Shown here: piece by piece, positions 45,485 through 54,835 of the stretch | Position numbering within the stretch: position 1 is the stretch's first letter | Layout: every line of letters begins with the position of its first letter | Assembly (NCBI GenBank): GCA_902611475.1 | Contig: CACLZW010000002.1 | Span: forward strand, 1-64,000 | Direction: 5' to 3' | Origin: an uncultured Alphaproteobacteria bacterium | Lineage (GTDB): Bacteria; Pseudomonadota; Alphaproteobacteria; Rhodobacterales; Rhodobacteraceae | DNA length: 64,000 nt | Program-made: the position numbers and the translations under genes | The notes under the pieces: generated by a model | Databases searched by the model: none | Seen by the model: only the letters and a program-made list of their open reading frames with translations | What the model was told of the DNA's origin: nothing

Positions 45485-46390
45485 ATGAATTGGATCTCTA
45501 ACTTTGTTAGGCCAAAAATCAATGCAATATTTTCACGTAAAGGTAGCTCTGAGACATTGTGGGTTAAATGCGAGAGCTGTAACTCGATGATATTTCATAA
45601 AGAATTCAGCCAAAATCTCAATGTGTGCCCAAGTTGTAACTATCATATGTACATGTCTCCTAAGGACCGGTTCAAGTCATTATTTGACGACAGCATATAC
45701 TCAGCGATTGATTATGACGCTCCAGAGCAGGATCCTCTGAATTTCAAAGATACAAAAAAATATACTGATAGAATAAAAGATGCACAAAAAAGTACTGGCC
45801 AAAAGGAAGCAATTTCAATTTCTGAAGGTCAATTAGGAGGTATGAAAACGATAATAGCCTGTCAAGACTTTAAGTTCATGGGAGGATCTATGGGTATGGC
45901 TGTAGGCAACGCGATTTTAGAAGGGGTAAAACGAGCGGTGAAAAATAAATCTCCCTTTATTTTATTTGCTGCTGCTGGAGGCGCCAGAATGCAAGAAAGT
46001 GTTTTATCGCTAATCCAAATGCCCAGAACAACAGTCGCGATTGAAATGTTAAGAGATGCCAAACTTCCCTATATAGTTGTATTAACAAACCCAACCACTG
46101 GCGGAGTTACAGCGTCTTACGCAATGCTGGGAGATGTGCAAATAGCCGAACCAAATGCACTTATTTGCTTTGCTGGGCCAAGAGTTATAGAGCAAACAAT
46201 TAGGGAAAGACTACCAGAGGGATTTCAGAGATCAGAGTATTTGTTGGACCACGGAATGCTTGATAAAGTGGTATCGAGAAAGTTTTTGAGAGAAGAGCTG
46301 ATAAAATTAATCTATTTATTAAAAAATCAACCTCCACCAATTAGGGGAAATATTACAGAGTCTGATGGGCCTAATGGACGAGATTCTTAA
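45485..46390 (+). CDS. accD: Acetyl-CoA carboxylase carboxyltransferase beta subunit
   Basis: 301 aa. The N-terminal zinc ribbon CESCNSMIFHKEF...CPSCNYH has the four Cys (residues about 30-56). The crotonase-like body shows ISEGQLGGMKTIIACQDFKF, GGSMGMAVGNAI, AAAGGARMQESVLSLIQM and NPTTGGVTASYAMLGDVQIA. It catalyses transfer of carboxyl from biotin to acetyl-CoA. It overlaps folC by 26 bp, a usual pairing. Confidence 0.97.
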   Translation: MNWISNFVRPKINAIFSRKGSSETLWVKCESCNSMIFHKEFSQNLNVCPSCNYHMYMSPKDRFKSLFDDSIYSAIDYDAPEQDPLNFKDTKKYTDRIKDAQKSTGQKEAISISEGQLGGMKTIIACQDFKFMGGSMGMAVGNAILEGVKRAVKNKSPFILFAAAGGARMQESVLSLIQMPRTTVAIEMLRDAKLPYIVVLTNPTTGGVTASYAMLGDVQIAEPNALICFAGPRVIEQTIRERLPEGFQRSEYLLDHGMLDKVVSRKFLREELIKLIYLLKNQPPPIRGNITESDGPNGRDS

Positions 46391-47669
46391 AAGGCTGGAA
46401 TTACTTCACCCCAAAATAATCGATCTTAAATTAGACAGAGTAAAAAGACTTTTGAGAAAATTGGGCAATCCCGAAAAGTCGATACCTCCTGTATTACATG
46501 TCGCTGGAACTAATGGAAAAGGATCCACTATTGCTATGATTAAAGCTGGGCTGCAAAGAAGTGGGTTTAGGACACATACCTATACTTCACCACATTTGGT
46601 GAACTTTAATGAGAGAATTGAGATAGGGGACAAAAGAATAAGTGAAGATGCGTTAAAAGAAGTTCTTAATGAGTGCGAAAAGGTGAATAACTCTCAGCCA
46701 ATAACATTTTTTGAAATAACTACCTGTGCTGCTTTTCTTGCATTTTCAAGAGCATCTGCTGACTATACACTTTTAGAGGTGGGACTGGGCGGAGAGTTTG
46801 ATGCTACTAACGTTATTCAAAACCCTGTAGCCTCAATTATTACTCCAATATCCTTCGATCATAAGGAGTATTTGGGAAGTTCAATAAAAAAGATTGCTGC
46901 CGCTAAAGCTGGTATAATTAAGAAAAACACTCCTACTATAATCTCAAACCAATCTCCAATAGTAAAACGAATACTTGATGCAAAATGCGTGTCAAATAAT
47001 AGTCATGTTATCTGGTCGGCAGAAAGTTTCTCCGTTTCTAGTTCAAGGAAATCCATTATTCAAAAACTCAGCAAAAAAAGTATCGAGTATCCTTTTCCTA
47101 ACTTAATTGGCACACACCAAATCAGCAACGCAATGACCGCTATTTCTACGCTTACCTATTTAAAGATCCCCGAAAAACACATATGTGAGGGGTTAACATC
47201 TACATACTGGCCAGCTAGGCTCCAAGAGATAAATAACGGAAGTCTGTATGAATTGATAAAAAACTATAACATTAATAACAAATTATGGATTGATGGAGGC
47301 CATAATGAAGAGGCTAGCATTCAACTAAGCAAGAGTGTGGGTTTTATGAATAAAAAAAACCTCCATATCATTTTTGGTTGCCTTGCGCATAAAGATTATA
47401 GATCTTTTCTAAGAAATATGGTGGCCGTAGCCTCGTCTCTGAGTATAGTTGAAATTGATCATCAACCCTCATCACTAATTAAAACAGTGGTCGCTTCAAG
47501 CGCTAAAGAAGTAGGTTGGAAAAAAATCTATCCAGCGTATAGTATTCGAGATGCTATTAAAAATATTTGTTCCCAAGATAAAGGTTTGGCCCCACAAGTT
47601 TCAATTTTAATCTGTGGTTCCCTATATTTGGCAGGACAAGCTTTGAAAGAAAATGGGGTTGAAATCTAG
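46365..47669 (+). CDS. folC: Folylpolyglutamate synthase / dihydrofolate synthase
   Basis: 434 aa. ATP loop [14 protein letters not shown] (near residue 47), then [28 protein letters not shown] and [20 protein letters not shown], with the carbamylated-Lys region; [13 protein letters not shown] is the C-terminal domain signature. ATG at 46374 is an alternative start. Convergent with trxA, overlapping by 4 bp. Confidence 0.95.
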   Translation: MGLMDEILKRLELLHPKIIDLKLDRVKRLLRKLGNPEKSIPPVLHVAGTNGKGSTIAMIKAGLQRSGFRTHTYTSPHLVNFNERIEIGDKRISEDALKEVLNECEKVNNSQPITFFEITTCAAFLAFSRASADYTLLEVGLGGEFDATNVIQNPVASIITPISFDHKEYLGSSIKKIAAAKAGIIKKNTPTIISNQSPIVKRILDAKCVSNNSHVIWSAESFSVSSSRKSIIQKLSKKSIEYPFPNLIGTHQISNAMTAISTLTYLKIPEKHICEGLTSTYWPARLQEINNGSLYELIKNYNINNKLWIDGGHNEEASIQLSKSVGFMNKKNLHIIFGCLAHKDYRSFLRNMVAVASSLSIVEIDHQPSSLIKTVVASSAKEVGWKKIYPAYSIRDAIKNICSQDKGLAPQVSILICGSLYLAGQALKENGVEI

Positions 47670-47986
47670 GTGCTTTCGTCAATCCAGTTTTTCAAATCTG
47701 TCTTAGGTGCCGCCCCAATTTTGGATGAGATCATTTCCCCATTTTTAAATATAAAGAGTGCTGGAATACCTCTAACACCTAATTTGCTTGGACTATTTGG
47801 GTTTTCATCAACATTGATTTTTGCAATTTTAATTTTTTCTCCATATTCCTCAGACAACTCTTCCAAAGCTGGTCCTATTTGTTTACATGGCCCGCACCAC
47901 TCTGCCCAGAAATCGATTACTACAGGAACCGAGCTTTTTATCACTTGCTCTTCAAAAGTCTCATCCGTTACGTTAAATGTTGCCAT
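47666..47986 (-). CDS. trxA: Thioredoxin
   Basis: 106 aa, the standard thioredoxin length. Active site [15 protein letters not shown] (Cys pair near residues 31 and 34), conserved Asp in VVIDFWA and cis-Pro in [15 protein letters not shown] disulfide reductase for ribonucleotide reductase and others. It is read after sbcB on the same strand, 9 bp apart. Confidence 0.97.
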   Translation of the reverse strand: MATFNVTDETFEEQVIKSSVPVVIDFWAEWCGPCKQIGPALEELSEEYGEKIKIAKINVDENPNSPSKLGVRGIPALFIFKNGEMISSKIGAAPKTDLKNWIDEST

Positions 47987-47995
47987 GGTTTACTC

Positions 47996-49426
47996 CTAGT
48001 TTTTTATCCTTTTTTGATAATAAGTTTCTTTAAAATAATTTCTGATATCGTTAAGTTCAAAAACAAATTCTCTCACGTTAGTATTAGAGCCGTTTTCAAT
48101 AATTTCAATCTCTTTGTCAAAATCGTCACAAGTTTTCCATTTTTCTTTGTTAGTGCTTGTTAATTGATCTTCAACCGAGCGCTCAATTTTGTCTCTTACA
48201 CTTGATGGTAAGGTTTGAGGGCACTCCTCATAAATAAGCCTCAGCCCAAAATAAGAAAAACGTTTATCAGAAAATTTCTGGCACAAATTATATCTATTTG
48301 ACCAATTTTCATTCTTAAACTGTTGTTTCAGTTTTTGGTCCTTATGGCTCGGAAATCCACCAATATACAATGTTTCCTCTGCCATTATATCTTCTTGTGA
48401 TCCGCTTAATTCTTTTTCTTGTTTAGTCGCCTCTGCAATATCCAAAAGCATTGAAACTAAATTTTGTTTAAAAAAAGAAGCATTCTCCAAGATCTCAGAT
48501 CTTTTTTGGAATTCATTTATATTTATCGACTTGAAAAACCAACTATCTTCAACTTGCTTTTTTTTTAACAATATTGGACCTTTGTTTGGTTTTACAAATT
48601 TAAGAAATTTTTGACCGGACATATAAATATCTCTTAAATCCTTTAAATTTAATTCAATTAAATCTTGAGGGTCGTAATTTAGATCAAAGAGAACTGGGAA
48701 ATTATAAACGGGATGACTAAACAGAAAAGTGCCTGAAATTGGAGTTGTTTTTCCGTAAAATGTTTGGCATAGAAAAACTATTTTCTCCTTCGAAAGGGTA
48801 TGGTACACCCAAGATTTATTTGCTCCATCTAAAAATGATCGCCAAAAACTAGGTTTTCTTTTGGATATAAGTTGTGCCAGTTGTTTTGTAGCCATAACAT
48901 CACCAAGCGCATCATGTGCAAGGTGATTAATGGAATTCGCTGGTGCTATTTGGTCTAGTTTAAAGGTCTTCTTCTTTTTTTCATTAGTAGGGACATTTAT
49001 AGTATTCGGGAAAAAGAAATCAACGGTTCGTAATAGCTCTAGTAAATCAGCCCTATGGTTATTATTCTTACTTGTCAAATATGGGTCAAGAAGAGCCCTG
49101 AATAGTGAGTGTCTTAAGAATTCCTCATCAAAATTTATGCTGTTATAACCAATAAATATAGAAGGTGACCATCTAATAAACTTTTCTTCTAGTTTTCTAA
49201 GCATCTCGTAGTGCGAACATTCCGTTTTTATTAGTTTGGCGTAATCAGTATTGTTTACTGCGAGGGCTAAGGGACTGGGTATTAGTCCGGGCTTCAATCT
49301 ACATCTATATTCAAATGCCTCTATCTCATTGAACTCTTTGGAAACTTTAGTTGCTCCGACCTGAAGAATTTGGTCCCAATGTGGATCTCTACCAGTTGTT
49401 TCAAAGTCATAAAAAATTAAATCCAT
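47996..49426 (-). CDS. sbcB: Exodeoxyribonuclease I
   Basis: 476 aa. 3'-5' ssDNA exonuclease with DEDDh motifs: YDFETTGRDPHWDQILQVGA (ExoI), YNSINFDEEFLRHSLF (ExoII) and HLAHDALGDVMATKQLAQLI (ExoIII, His/Asp). The ExoI SH3-like domain lies in the middle, and YIGGFPSHKDQKLKQQF is typical of E. coli SbcB. It follows tsaE by 20 bp. Confidence 0.92.
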   Translation of the reverse strand: MDLIFYDFETTGRDPHWDQILQVGATKVSKEFNEIEAFEYRCRLKPGLIPSPLALAVNNTDYAKLIKTECSHYEMLRKLEEKFIRWSPSIFIGYNSINFDEEFLRHSLFRALLDPYLTSKNNNHRADLLELLRTVDFFFPNTINVPTNEKKKKTFKLDQIAPANSINHLAHDALGDVMATKQLAQLISKRKPSFWRSFLDGANKSWVYHTLSKEKIVFLCQTFYGKTTPISGTFLFSHPVYNFPVLFDLNYDPQDLIELNLKDLRDIYMSGQKFLKFVKPNKGPILLKKKQVEDSWFFKSININEFQKRSEILENASFFKQNLVSMLLDIAEATKQEKELSGSQEDIMAEETLYIGGFPSHKDQKLKQQFKNENWSNRYNLCQKFSDKRFSYFGLRLIYEECPQTLPSSVRDKIERSVEDQLTSTNKEKWKTCDDFDKEIEIIENGSNTNVREFVFELNDIRNYFKETYYQKRIKN

Positions 49427-49446
49427 GTTTTCTTATTCTAAATATT

Positions 49447-49962
49447 TTACTTATTAAAATGTCTACTACCAAGTAAAGCGCCAATCAAATCATCCCACCC
49501 ATCTCCGAAAAATGCAACTTCAACATCTCTATACTTTTTTAGCTTTTTTGTTTCTAGTATTTTTATGCTTACATACCGAGCAAGGCTATCTTTTTCTAAA
49601 ATTTCTGGCCATTCTAAAATAGTAATCTGACTATCAAAGACATCTGGAATCCCCAACTCGAATAGCTCCAACTCACTTTTAACCCTGTAAAGATCAATGT
49701 GTGAAATTTTACGGCCTTTAAATTCATAGCTTTGAATCAAAGAAAATGTTGGTGACGAAACTTCTTCAATATCTATATTTTCCTTTTTCGCATTCGCTTT
49801 AATTAATAGTCTAGCAAACTCTGTCTTTCCAGCACCGACCTTGCCGGAAAGAAGTAGCAAATCACTATTTTCTGTATTTTCTGCAAAAATTTTTGCTATC
49901 TCACCTAAATCAAGGAGTTCCAAACCAAATGAATGTAGTATAACAAGGGGCTCAGCTAACAT
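49447..49962 (-). CDS. tsaE: tRNA t6A synthesis ATPase TsaE
   Basis: 171 aa. Walker A LLSGKVGAGKTEFARLL (near residue 40), VSSPTFSLIQSYEF and HIDLYRVKSELELFELGI, followed by ITILEWPEIL with the Walker B-like Glu-Trp. It assists TsaB/TsaD in threonylcarbamoylation of tRNA. It overlaps the regB 3' end by 11 bp, a common alphaproteobacterial order. Confidence 0.94.
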   Translation of the reverse strand: MLAEPLVILHSFGLELLDLGEIAKIFAENTENSDLLLLSGKVGAGKTEFARLLIKANAKKENIDIEEVSSPTFSLIQSYEFKGRKISHIDLYRVKSELELFELGIPDVFDSQITILEWPEILEKDSLARYVSIKILETKKLKKYRDVEVAFFGDGWDDLIGALLGSRHFNK

Positions 49963-51367
49963 TTCTTGGGTTCTCCTTCATTTTAGCTTTCTTGTCCCAT
50001 TGCAAGACTTCGATAGATGATCTTTCCCAAGAAATCTCGACTTTTGCCCCCGTTATTCGTTTTTTACCATCACTTTCGATTTGTTTCATATTTGAGAATT
50101 TCAACCTCCCATTTGTTTTCTCCAGTAAAATATTTGCTATGAATAAACCAAGGCCCATTCCCTCTTCGGATGTTCTATTTTTTAACTCCATTAAATAGAA
50201 ATTACTTTTATTTAGAAATGGTTCTCCAATCATATTTGTAATATCATTAGGAAACCCTTTACCATCGTCGGTTATCTCTAAATTTATTTTTCTAGAGTTA
50301 ATTATTAGGTTTATATCCACGTGGGATTTGGAAAATTTCAGTGCATTGTGGACAATATTTCTTATACCATGTATCAGTTCAGGTTCTCTTTTAACCAAAG
50401 GTATCATTTTTTCTTTTATTGAAATGCCCTCATGACTTTGACTCACCCCGTTAAGTCTGAAAATTATTTGCTTATTAAAGTTTTTATAAGGCTGGCTAGC
50501 TTCAAAAAGAAGTGTGAAAAAATCAATGTTTTTTACATACTGATCATCTTTTCCAAGTGACCCCATATCCGAAATTATAGTCTTACATCTATCAATTTGT
50601 TCGTATATTAATTTTATATCTTGATAGATGGGGCTGTCGTTATCAATTTCACTAAGCAGCTCCGATGAGGCCAATTTAATCGTCGCGAGCGGAGAGCCCA
50701 ATTCATGGCCTAAAGCGGCCACTACACCTGTCAAGGCCGTAAGTTTTCTTTCTTTCTCTAAAGCAACTTGAGTGGCCTGAAGGGCTTTATTCATATTTGA
50801 ATTATCCAAAAATATTCTTCTCACATAACTGCCTAAAAATGTCACAGTAATTATTAAAGAAGCTGAATAACCAACCAATAAAATCTCTGGAGGCGTTAAT
50901 ACATCTCCTGAGCTGTCAAGTATAGAAAAATTTTTAGAGCTCAATAGCAATATGCATAAAAATGTCATTATACCAAGAGCAATAAGATAGATTATTGGCA
51001 GTGAAGATGCAGATACAATAGCTGGTACAATTATAAGCATTGAAAAGGGATTGCTTATTCCACCTGAAAAATAAAGTAATAACGAAATTTGAGTCAAGTC
51101 AAAAGAGAGAAATAAAAATGTCTTCAAAGCTGATAATCGCTTTTCTGTTCTGAAGTAAATGCTACAAGTAAGATTGACAATACAAGAAAATAAAATGATT
51201 GTGAGACATGCCTCAACATTAAAGGTTAGGCCTAGTACCAGATCAGTAACTGCTATTGCAACACCTTGTCCAACTATAGCCAGCCAGCGTAAATTTACTA
51301 GAGTTTTAGGCTTAATCCAACTTGCATCCAAATAGATTTGCCTTTTTATTAAGTTTATCATTTTCAA
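49952..51367 (-). CDS. regB: Redox sensor histidine kinase RegB/PrrB/ActS
   Basis: 471 aa. Six N-terminal TM segments; the quinone-binding loop GGISNPFSM (about residue 101). The H-box AALGHELGSPLATIKLA has the phospho-His near residue 218. The redox Cys known from RegB appears in IYEQIDRCKTIISDMG. The ATPase has NAL(K)F N-box (NIVHNALKFSKS), DDGKGF and GMGLGLFIA. It phosphorylates RegA when the respiratory chain is reduced. senC, which lies nearby in Rhodobacter, is absent here. Confidence 0.95.
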   Translation of the reverse strand: MKMINLIKRQIYLDASWIKPKTLVNLRWLAIVGQGVAIAVTDLVLGLTFNVEACLTIILFSCIVNLTCSIYFRTEKRLSALKTFLFLSFDLTQISLLLYFSGGISNPFSMLIIVPAIVSASSLPIIYLIALGIMTFLCILLLSSKNFSILDSSGDVLTPPEILLVGYSASLIITVTFLGSYVRRIFLDNSNMNKALQATQVALEKERKLTALTGVVAALGHELGSPLATIKLASSELLSEIDNDSPIYQDIKLIYEQIDRCKTIISDMGSLGKDDQYVKNIDFFTLLFEASQPYKNFNKQIIFRLNGVSQSHEGISIKEKMIPLVKREPELIHGIRNIVHNALKFSKSHVDINLIINSRKINLEITDDGKGFPNDITNMIGEPFLNKSNFYLMELKNRTSEEGMGLGLFIANILLEKTNGRLKFSNMKQIESDGKKRITGAKVEISWERSSIEVLQWDKKAKMKENPRNVS

Positions 51368-51472
51368 AGCTGAAGTATTGAATACTAAATAACATCTAAC
51401 ATACTCTTTCTAAATTTCTTATAAAATTAATTGGTGTCATTAAATGGTTCATAAGAATACCGAGGAAAATGT

Positions 51473-51502
51473 TTGACGGAGAGTAATTTTGGAACATATT
51501 AT
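51473..51502 (+). promoter_or_regulatory. Putative sigma-70 promoter of regA
   Basis: TTGACG (51473-51478), an 18-bp spacer, TATTAT (51497-51502), followed by GAGGGG ahead of ATG 51525. The spacing puts the transcript start near 51509, giving a short leader. Confidence 0.6.
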
Positions 51503-51524
51503 CCACAAAGAGGGGCATATGTAG

Positions 51525-52079
51525 ATGTTAGATGAAACTAATTACAAAATCGACGAGAATAATTCTCTACTCATCTTGGATGATGATCAACCATTCTTAA
51601 AAAGATTGAGTGTGGCAATGGAAAAGCGAGGTTTTAATGTTTTTCCTGCAAGTTCTATGGCAGAATTTAGTAGGATTATAGAAAAAGACTGTCCAAACTA
51701 CGCTATAATTGACCTTAGGCTTAGCGATGGAACTGGATTAGATGCCGTCGAAAGTATAAGAAATGTAAATCCAAAATCAAAAATCGTAGTACTTACCGGC
51801 TATGGTGCAATAGCCACAGCTGTTGCTGCAGTCAAAATAGGTGCAATTGATTACCTATCAAAGCCAGCAGACGCAAACGATATTTTAAACGCCCTTGTTT
51901 TTAGTGACCAGAGTAAACCTCCTCCGCCAGTCAACCCAATGTCAGCAGATAGGGTAAAGTGGGAGCATATTCAAAGGATATTTGAATTATGCAATAGAAA
52001 TGTCTCTGAGACTGCTAGGAGATTAAACATGCATAGACGAACGCTACAAAGAATTCTAGCAAAAAGAAGTCCTAGATAA
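51525..52079 (+). CDS. regA: Redox response regulator RegA/PrrA/ActR
   Basis: 184 aa, exactly RegA length. Receiver with acidic pocket LLILDDDQPF, phospho-Asp in AIIDLRLSDGTGLD, VVLTGYGAIATAV and Lys in YLSKPADAND. A proline hinge (KPPPPVNPM) links to the Fis-type helix-turn-helix NVSETARRLNMHRRTLQRIL. Controls photosynthesis/respiration genes in other alphaproteobacteria. Divergent from regB. Confidence 0.96.
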   Translation: MLDETNYKIDENNSLLILDDDQPFLKRLSVAMEKRGFNVFPASSMAEFSRIIEKDCPNYAIIDLRLSDGTGLDAVESIRNVNPKSKIVVLTGYGAIATAVAAVKIGAIDYLSKPADANDILNALVFSDQSKPPPPVNPMSADRVKWEHIQRIFELCNRNVSETARRLNMHRRTLQRILAKRSPR

Positions 52080-52084
52080 TACCT

Positions 52085-53305
52085 TTATTGTTTGAGGAGC
52101 TCAGGAAGATTTCCATACTCACCTGCTGCCTCCTTTACAAAAAAACTCTTTAACAGATCAGATTTATCAAGAGCGTTCATACCCAGCTCTCGCAGAGTTT
52201 TAAGATAAAAATTGTCATTCGAGAAAAGTGTGTTTATAAAATCCGTATAGGTTGCTAGAGATATCCTATCGAATGACCTCCATGATTCATATTGTTTTAA
52301 AAGATCATTGCTTCCAAGATCTAAACCTAATTTTTTACCTTTCAAAAGGATATCAACCAAAGAGGCAACATCTCTAAAACCTAGATTCAGACCTTGCCCA
52401 GCGAGTGGGTGAATTGCTTGAGCTGAGTCTCCAATAAAAACTTTTCTATTGTCAATAGTGTCTCTCAGAAACCTTAGATAAAGCGGGAATATTTTTTTTT
52501 CACCTATCAATGAAAGGTTTGTTAAAATATCTCCAATGTTATCCTTTAAATGGTTTACAAATTTTTCATCATTAGATTTGCTAATTTTATCTCCAAGTTC
52601 TATTGGCAGACTCCAAACAAAAGTTGTCCGTTTTCCTTTCAGAGGAAGTATTGCTAACGGGCCGCCTGACAAAAACAATTGATGGGCAACAAAATTATGC
52701 TCATTTTCATGGGACAGGTTCCCAACTATCGCTAATTGATTATAATTTTTTTTGAAAAAAGTTTTATTTAGGCGTTTCGCAAAGCCCGACTCTCGACCAT
52801 CACTAATAATAAATATTTCAGTGCTAATCAACGAATTGTCAGAAAGCATGATTTTAGTTTCGAAACTATTTGTCTGATCCTCAATTACCTCTGTAAAGTT
52901 AATCAATTGAATTTTTGCATTTCTATTAATCTCTGACTCAAGCACTTTTCTCAAGTAAAAGTCTTCTATCATGTAGCTCGAAGGGCCAACCTCATGGGGT
53001 TCTTTATTAAACTCTACCAAATGCCGTTTCGTGTCACCAGAATTCTTTCTTGTCGAAAGCATGATATTTTCTATAGGACTTACATTTAATCTTTTTGGGT
53101 CCCAAAGACCGAGATTAATTAATAAATTCTTTGAGGTTCTTGATAGCGCATAGGTTCGTCCCTTATTTCTCCTTATTCTATCTTCCTTTGAAGTTCCATC
53201 AACAATTGTTACATCCAATCCCTTTAATGCAAGCGCTATAGCCATTGTACTTCCGATTAAACCCGCACCTGCTATAACAATTTGTCTTTTTTCGGAACTT
53301 TTCAT
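52085..53305 (-). CDS. Ubiquinone biosynthesis FAD-dependent hydroxylase (UbiH/UbiF family)
   Basis: 406 aa from ATG 53305; GTG 53320 would add five. GxGxxG dinucleotide fold IVIAGAGLIGSTMAIALA at the N-terminus, VFIGDSAQAIHPLAGQGLNLGFRDVASLV (GD motif) near residue 286. It hydroxylates the quinone ring of ubiquinone precursors; which position (C5, C6 or C1) is not decided by sequence alone. It is convergent with regA. Confidence 0.9.
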   Translation of the reverse strand: MKSSEKRQIVIAGAGLIGSTMAIALALKGLDVTIVDGTSKEDRIRRNKGRTYALSRTSKNLLINLGLWDPKRLNVSPIENIMLSTRKNSGDTKRHLVEFNKEPHEVGPSSYMIEDFYLRKVLESEINRNAKIQLINFTEVIEDQTNSFETKIMLSDNSLISTEIFIISDGRESGFAKRLNKTFFKKNYNQLAIVGNLSHENEHNFVAHQLFLSGGPLAILPLKGKRTTFVWSLPIELGDKISKSNDEKFVNHLKDNIGDILTNLSLIGEKKIFPLYLRFLRDTIDNRKVFIGDSAQAIHPLAGQGLNLGFRDVASLVDILLKGKKLGLDLGSNDLLKQYESWRSFDRISLATYTDFINTLFSNDNFYLKTLRELGMNALDKSDLLKSFFVKEAAGEYGNLPELLKQ

Positions 53306-53407
53306 AAGAAAATCAGTCACCAGTTGGATTTGAAAAATAATATATTTAGTAAATAATTTAACTAGTTTATTATATCAAAAAGTAAATAAAACCAACCAAC
53401 AATAAAA

Positions 53408-54739
53408 ATGGACTTTGAGAGTTTAAAAAGTAAAAAAATAAACGATGTCAGTGAACTAATTGAGAACGGGCAGATATGCCCAGAGGAACTCACTCGTTTT
53501 TATTTATATAAAATATCAAGTGACCCCAGGTCAGAAGAGATATTTACCGAGGTCTATAAAAAATCTGCTTTAGCCTCAGCGAAAGAGTCAAAAAAAAGAG
53601 CCAAAGTTGGGTTAAGAAGAGGGGTTCTTGATGGAATTCCAATATCAGTAAAGGACTTAGCTGATATAAAAGGAAAACTAACTGGCGGTGGATCGTCTCT
53701 AACTAATAAAGAAAAAGCGAGGAATAATGCTACTTTTGTAGATAATTTGCAATACCAGGGAGTAATCATTTTGGGTAAAACACATATGACTGAGCTTGCT
53801 TTTTCAGGCCTAGGTCTAAATCCCATGACTGCAACCCCTACTAACCCATTCAATGAGGAACTTGTTTCTGGAGGATCTTCCTCGGGGTCGGCAGTATCTG
53901 TTTCTAGAAATTATTGTTTTGCGTCAATTGGATCGGATACTGGGGGGTCAGTTAGGATCCCTGCAGCCTGGAATAATCTAGTAGGATTGAAAACAACCCA
54001 TAATCTTATTGACTTAACTGGTGTTTTAAAACTTTGTCCTAGCTTTGATACCCTAGGGCCCATTTGCAGAAATGTTGATGACACCAATTTGCTTTTTCAC
54101 GGAATGATTAATGGAAAGCTTCAAAAACTGAGAAAATATAGGCCTGAAAATTTTAAGTTTTTAATTATAAAAAATATGTTTTTTGAAGGCATAGATAGTG
54201 ACATAAATGATAGCTTTAATGTCACTATTGATAAGATAATTAAGAGCGGTGCACGTGTAGTATCTAAGAACATCTCAGAGATTGATAGCGCATTTGAAAT
54301 CAGCAAAACTGTTTTTCCGGCTGAGGCTTATGGAATGTGGCAACATGAAATTGAAAAAAACCCAGAAAAAATGTTCGCCCCTATTCGGGAAAGATTTCGT
54401 AGTGGAAAAAAGATCTTAGCGCATGATTATGTGTATTCCCTACAAAGATTATTTGAATTAAGGATGAGTTTCCTAGAGAAAGTTATTGGTTTTGACGCTA
54501 TATTGGCACCAACCTCACCTATAAAACCCCCAAGCATTACACAATTATTAGATAGTCATAAATTCTTTACTGAAAGAAATTTATTAGCTTTGCGAAATAC
54601 TAGAATGGCAAACTCATTAAATTTATGTGCATTAACATTGCCAACTGAAACAGATTTTTCTGGTTTAATGCTTATGGGACGTCCTAACAAGGAATTTGAT
54701 CTAATGAATATCGGGTTAGCTATCGAGAAAATAAAATAA
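53408..54739 (+). CDS. Amidase signature family enzyme
   Basis: 443 aa. Catalytic Ser-cisSer-Lys: Lys in GIPISVKDLADI (near residue 84), Ser in GGSSSGSAVSVSR (about residue 158) and nucleophile in GSDTGGSVRIPAAW (about residue 182). GatA-like layout, but this is a single gene without gatB/gatC and is shorter, so an aryl-acylamidase or allophanate-type amidase is as likely. A 96-bp AT-rich gap precedes ftsK. Confidence 0.87.
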   Translation: MDFESLKSKKINDVSELIENGQICPEELTRFYLYKISSDPRSEEIFTEVYKKSALASAKESKKRAKVGLRRGVLDGIPISVKDLADIKGKLTGGGSSLTNKEKARNNATFVDNLQYQGVIILGKTHMTELAFSGLGLNPMTATPTNPFNEELVSGGSSSGSAVSVSRNYCFASIGSDTGGSVRIPAAWNNLVGLKTTHNLIDLTGVLKLCPSFDTLGPICRNVDDTNLLFHGMINGKLQKLRKYRPENFKFLIIKNMFFEGIDSDINDSFNVTIDKIIKSGARVVSKNISEIDSAFEISKTVFPAEAYGMWQHEIEKNPEKMFAPIRERFRSGKKILAHDYVYSLQRLFELRMSFLEKVIGFDAILAPTSPIKPPSITQLLDSHKFFTERNLLALRNTRMANSLNLCALTLPTETDFSGLMLMGRPNKEFDLMNIGLAIEKIK

Positions 54740-54835
54740 TAAAATAAAAAGTCTGATCTTTACCTAGATAACAAAAAAAAGTATCATAGAGAGAAAATAT
54801 ATCTTGAAATAACCAAGAAAAAACGAGCAGAAAAA

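Noticed and set aside
47670..47999. 109-aa frame opposite trxA
   Set aside because: The antisense of a perfect thioredoxin; it lacks start context and motifs.
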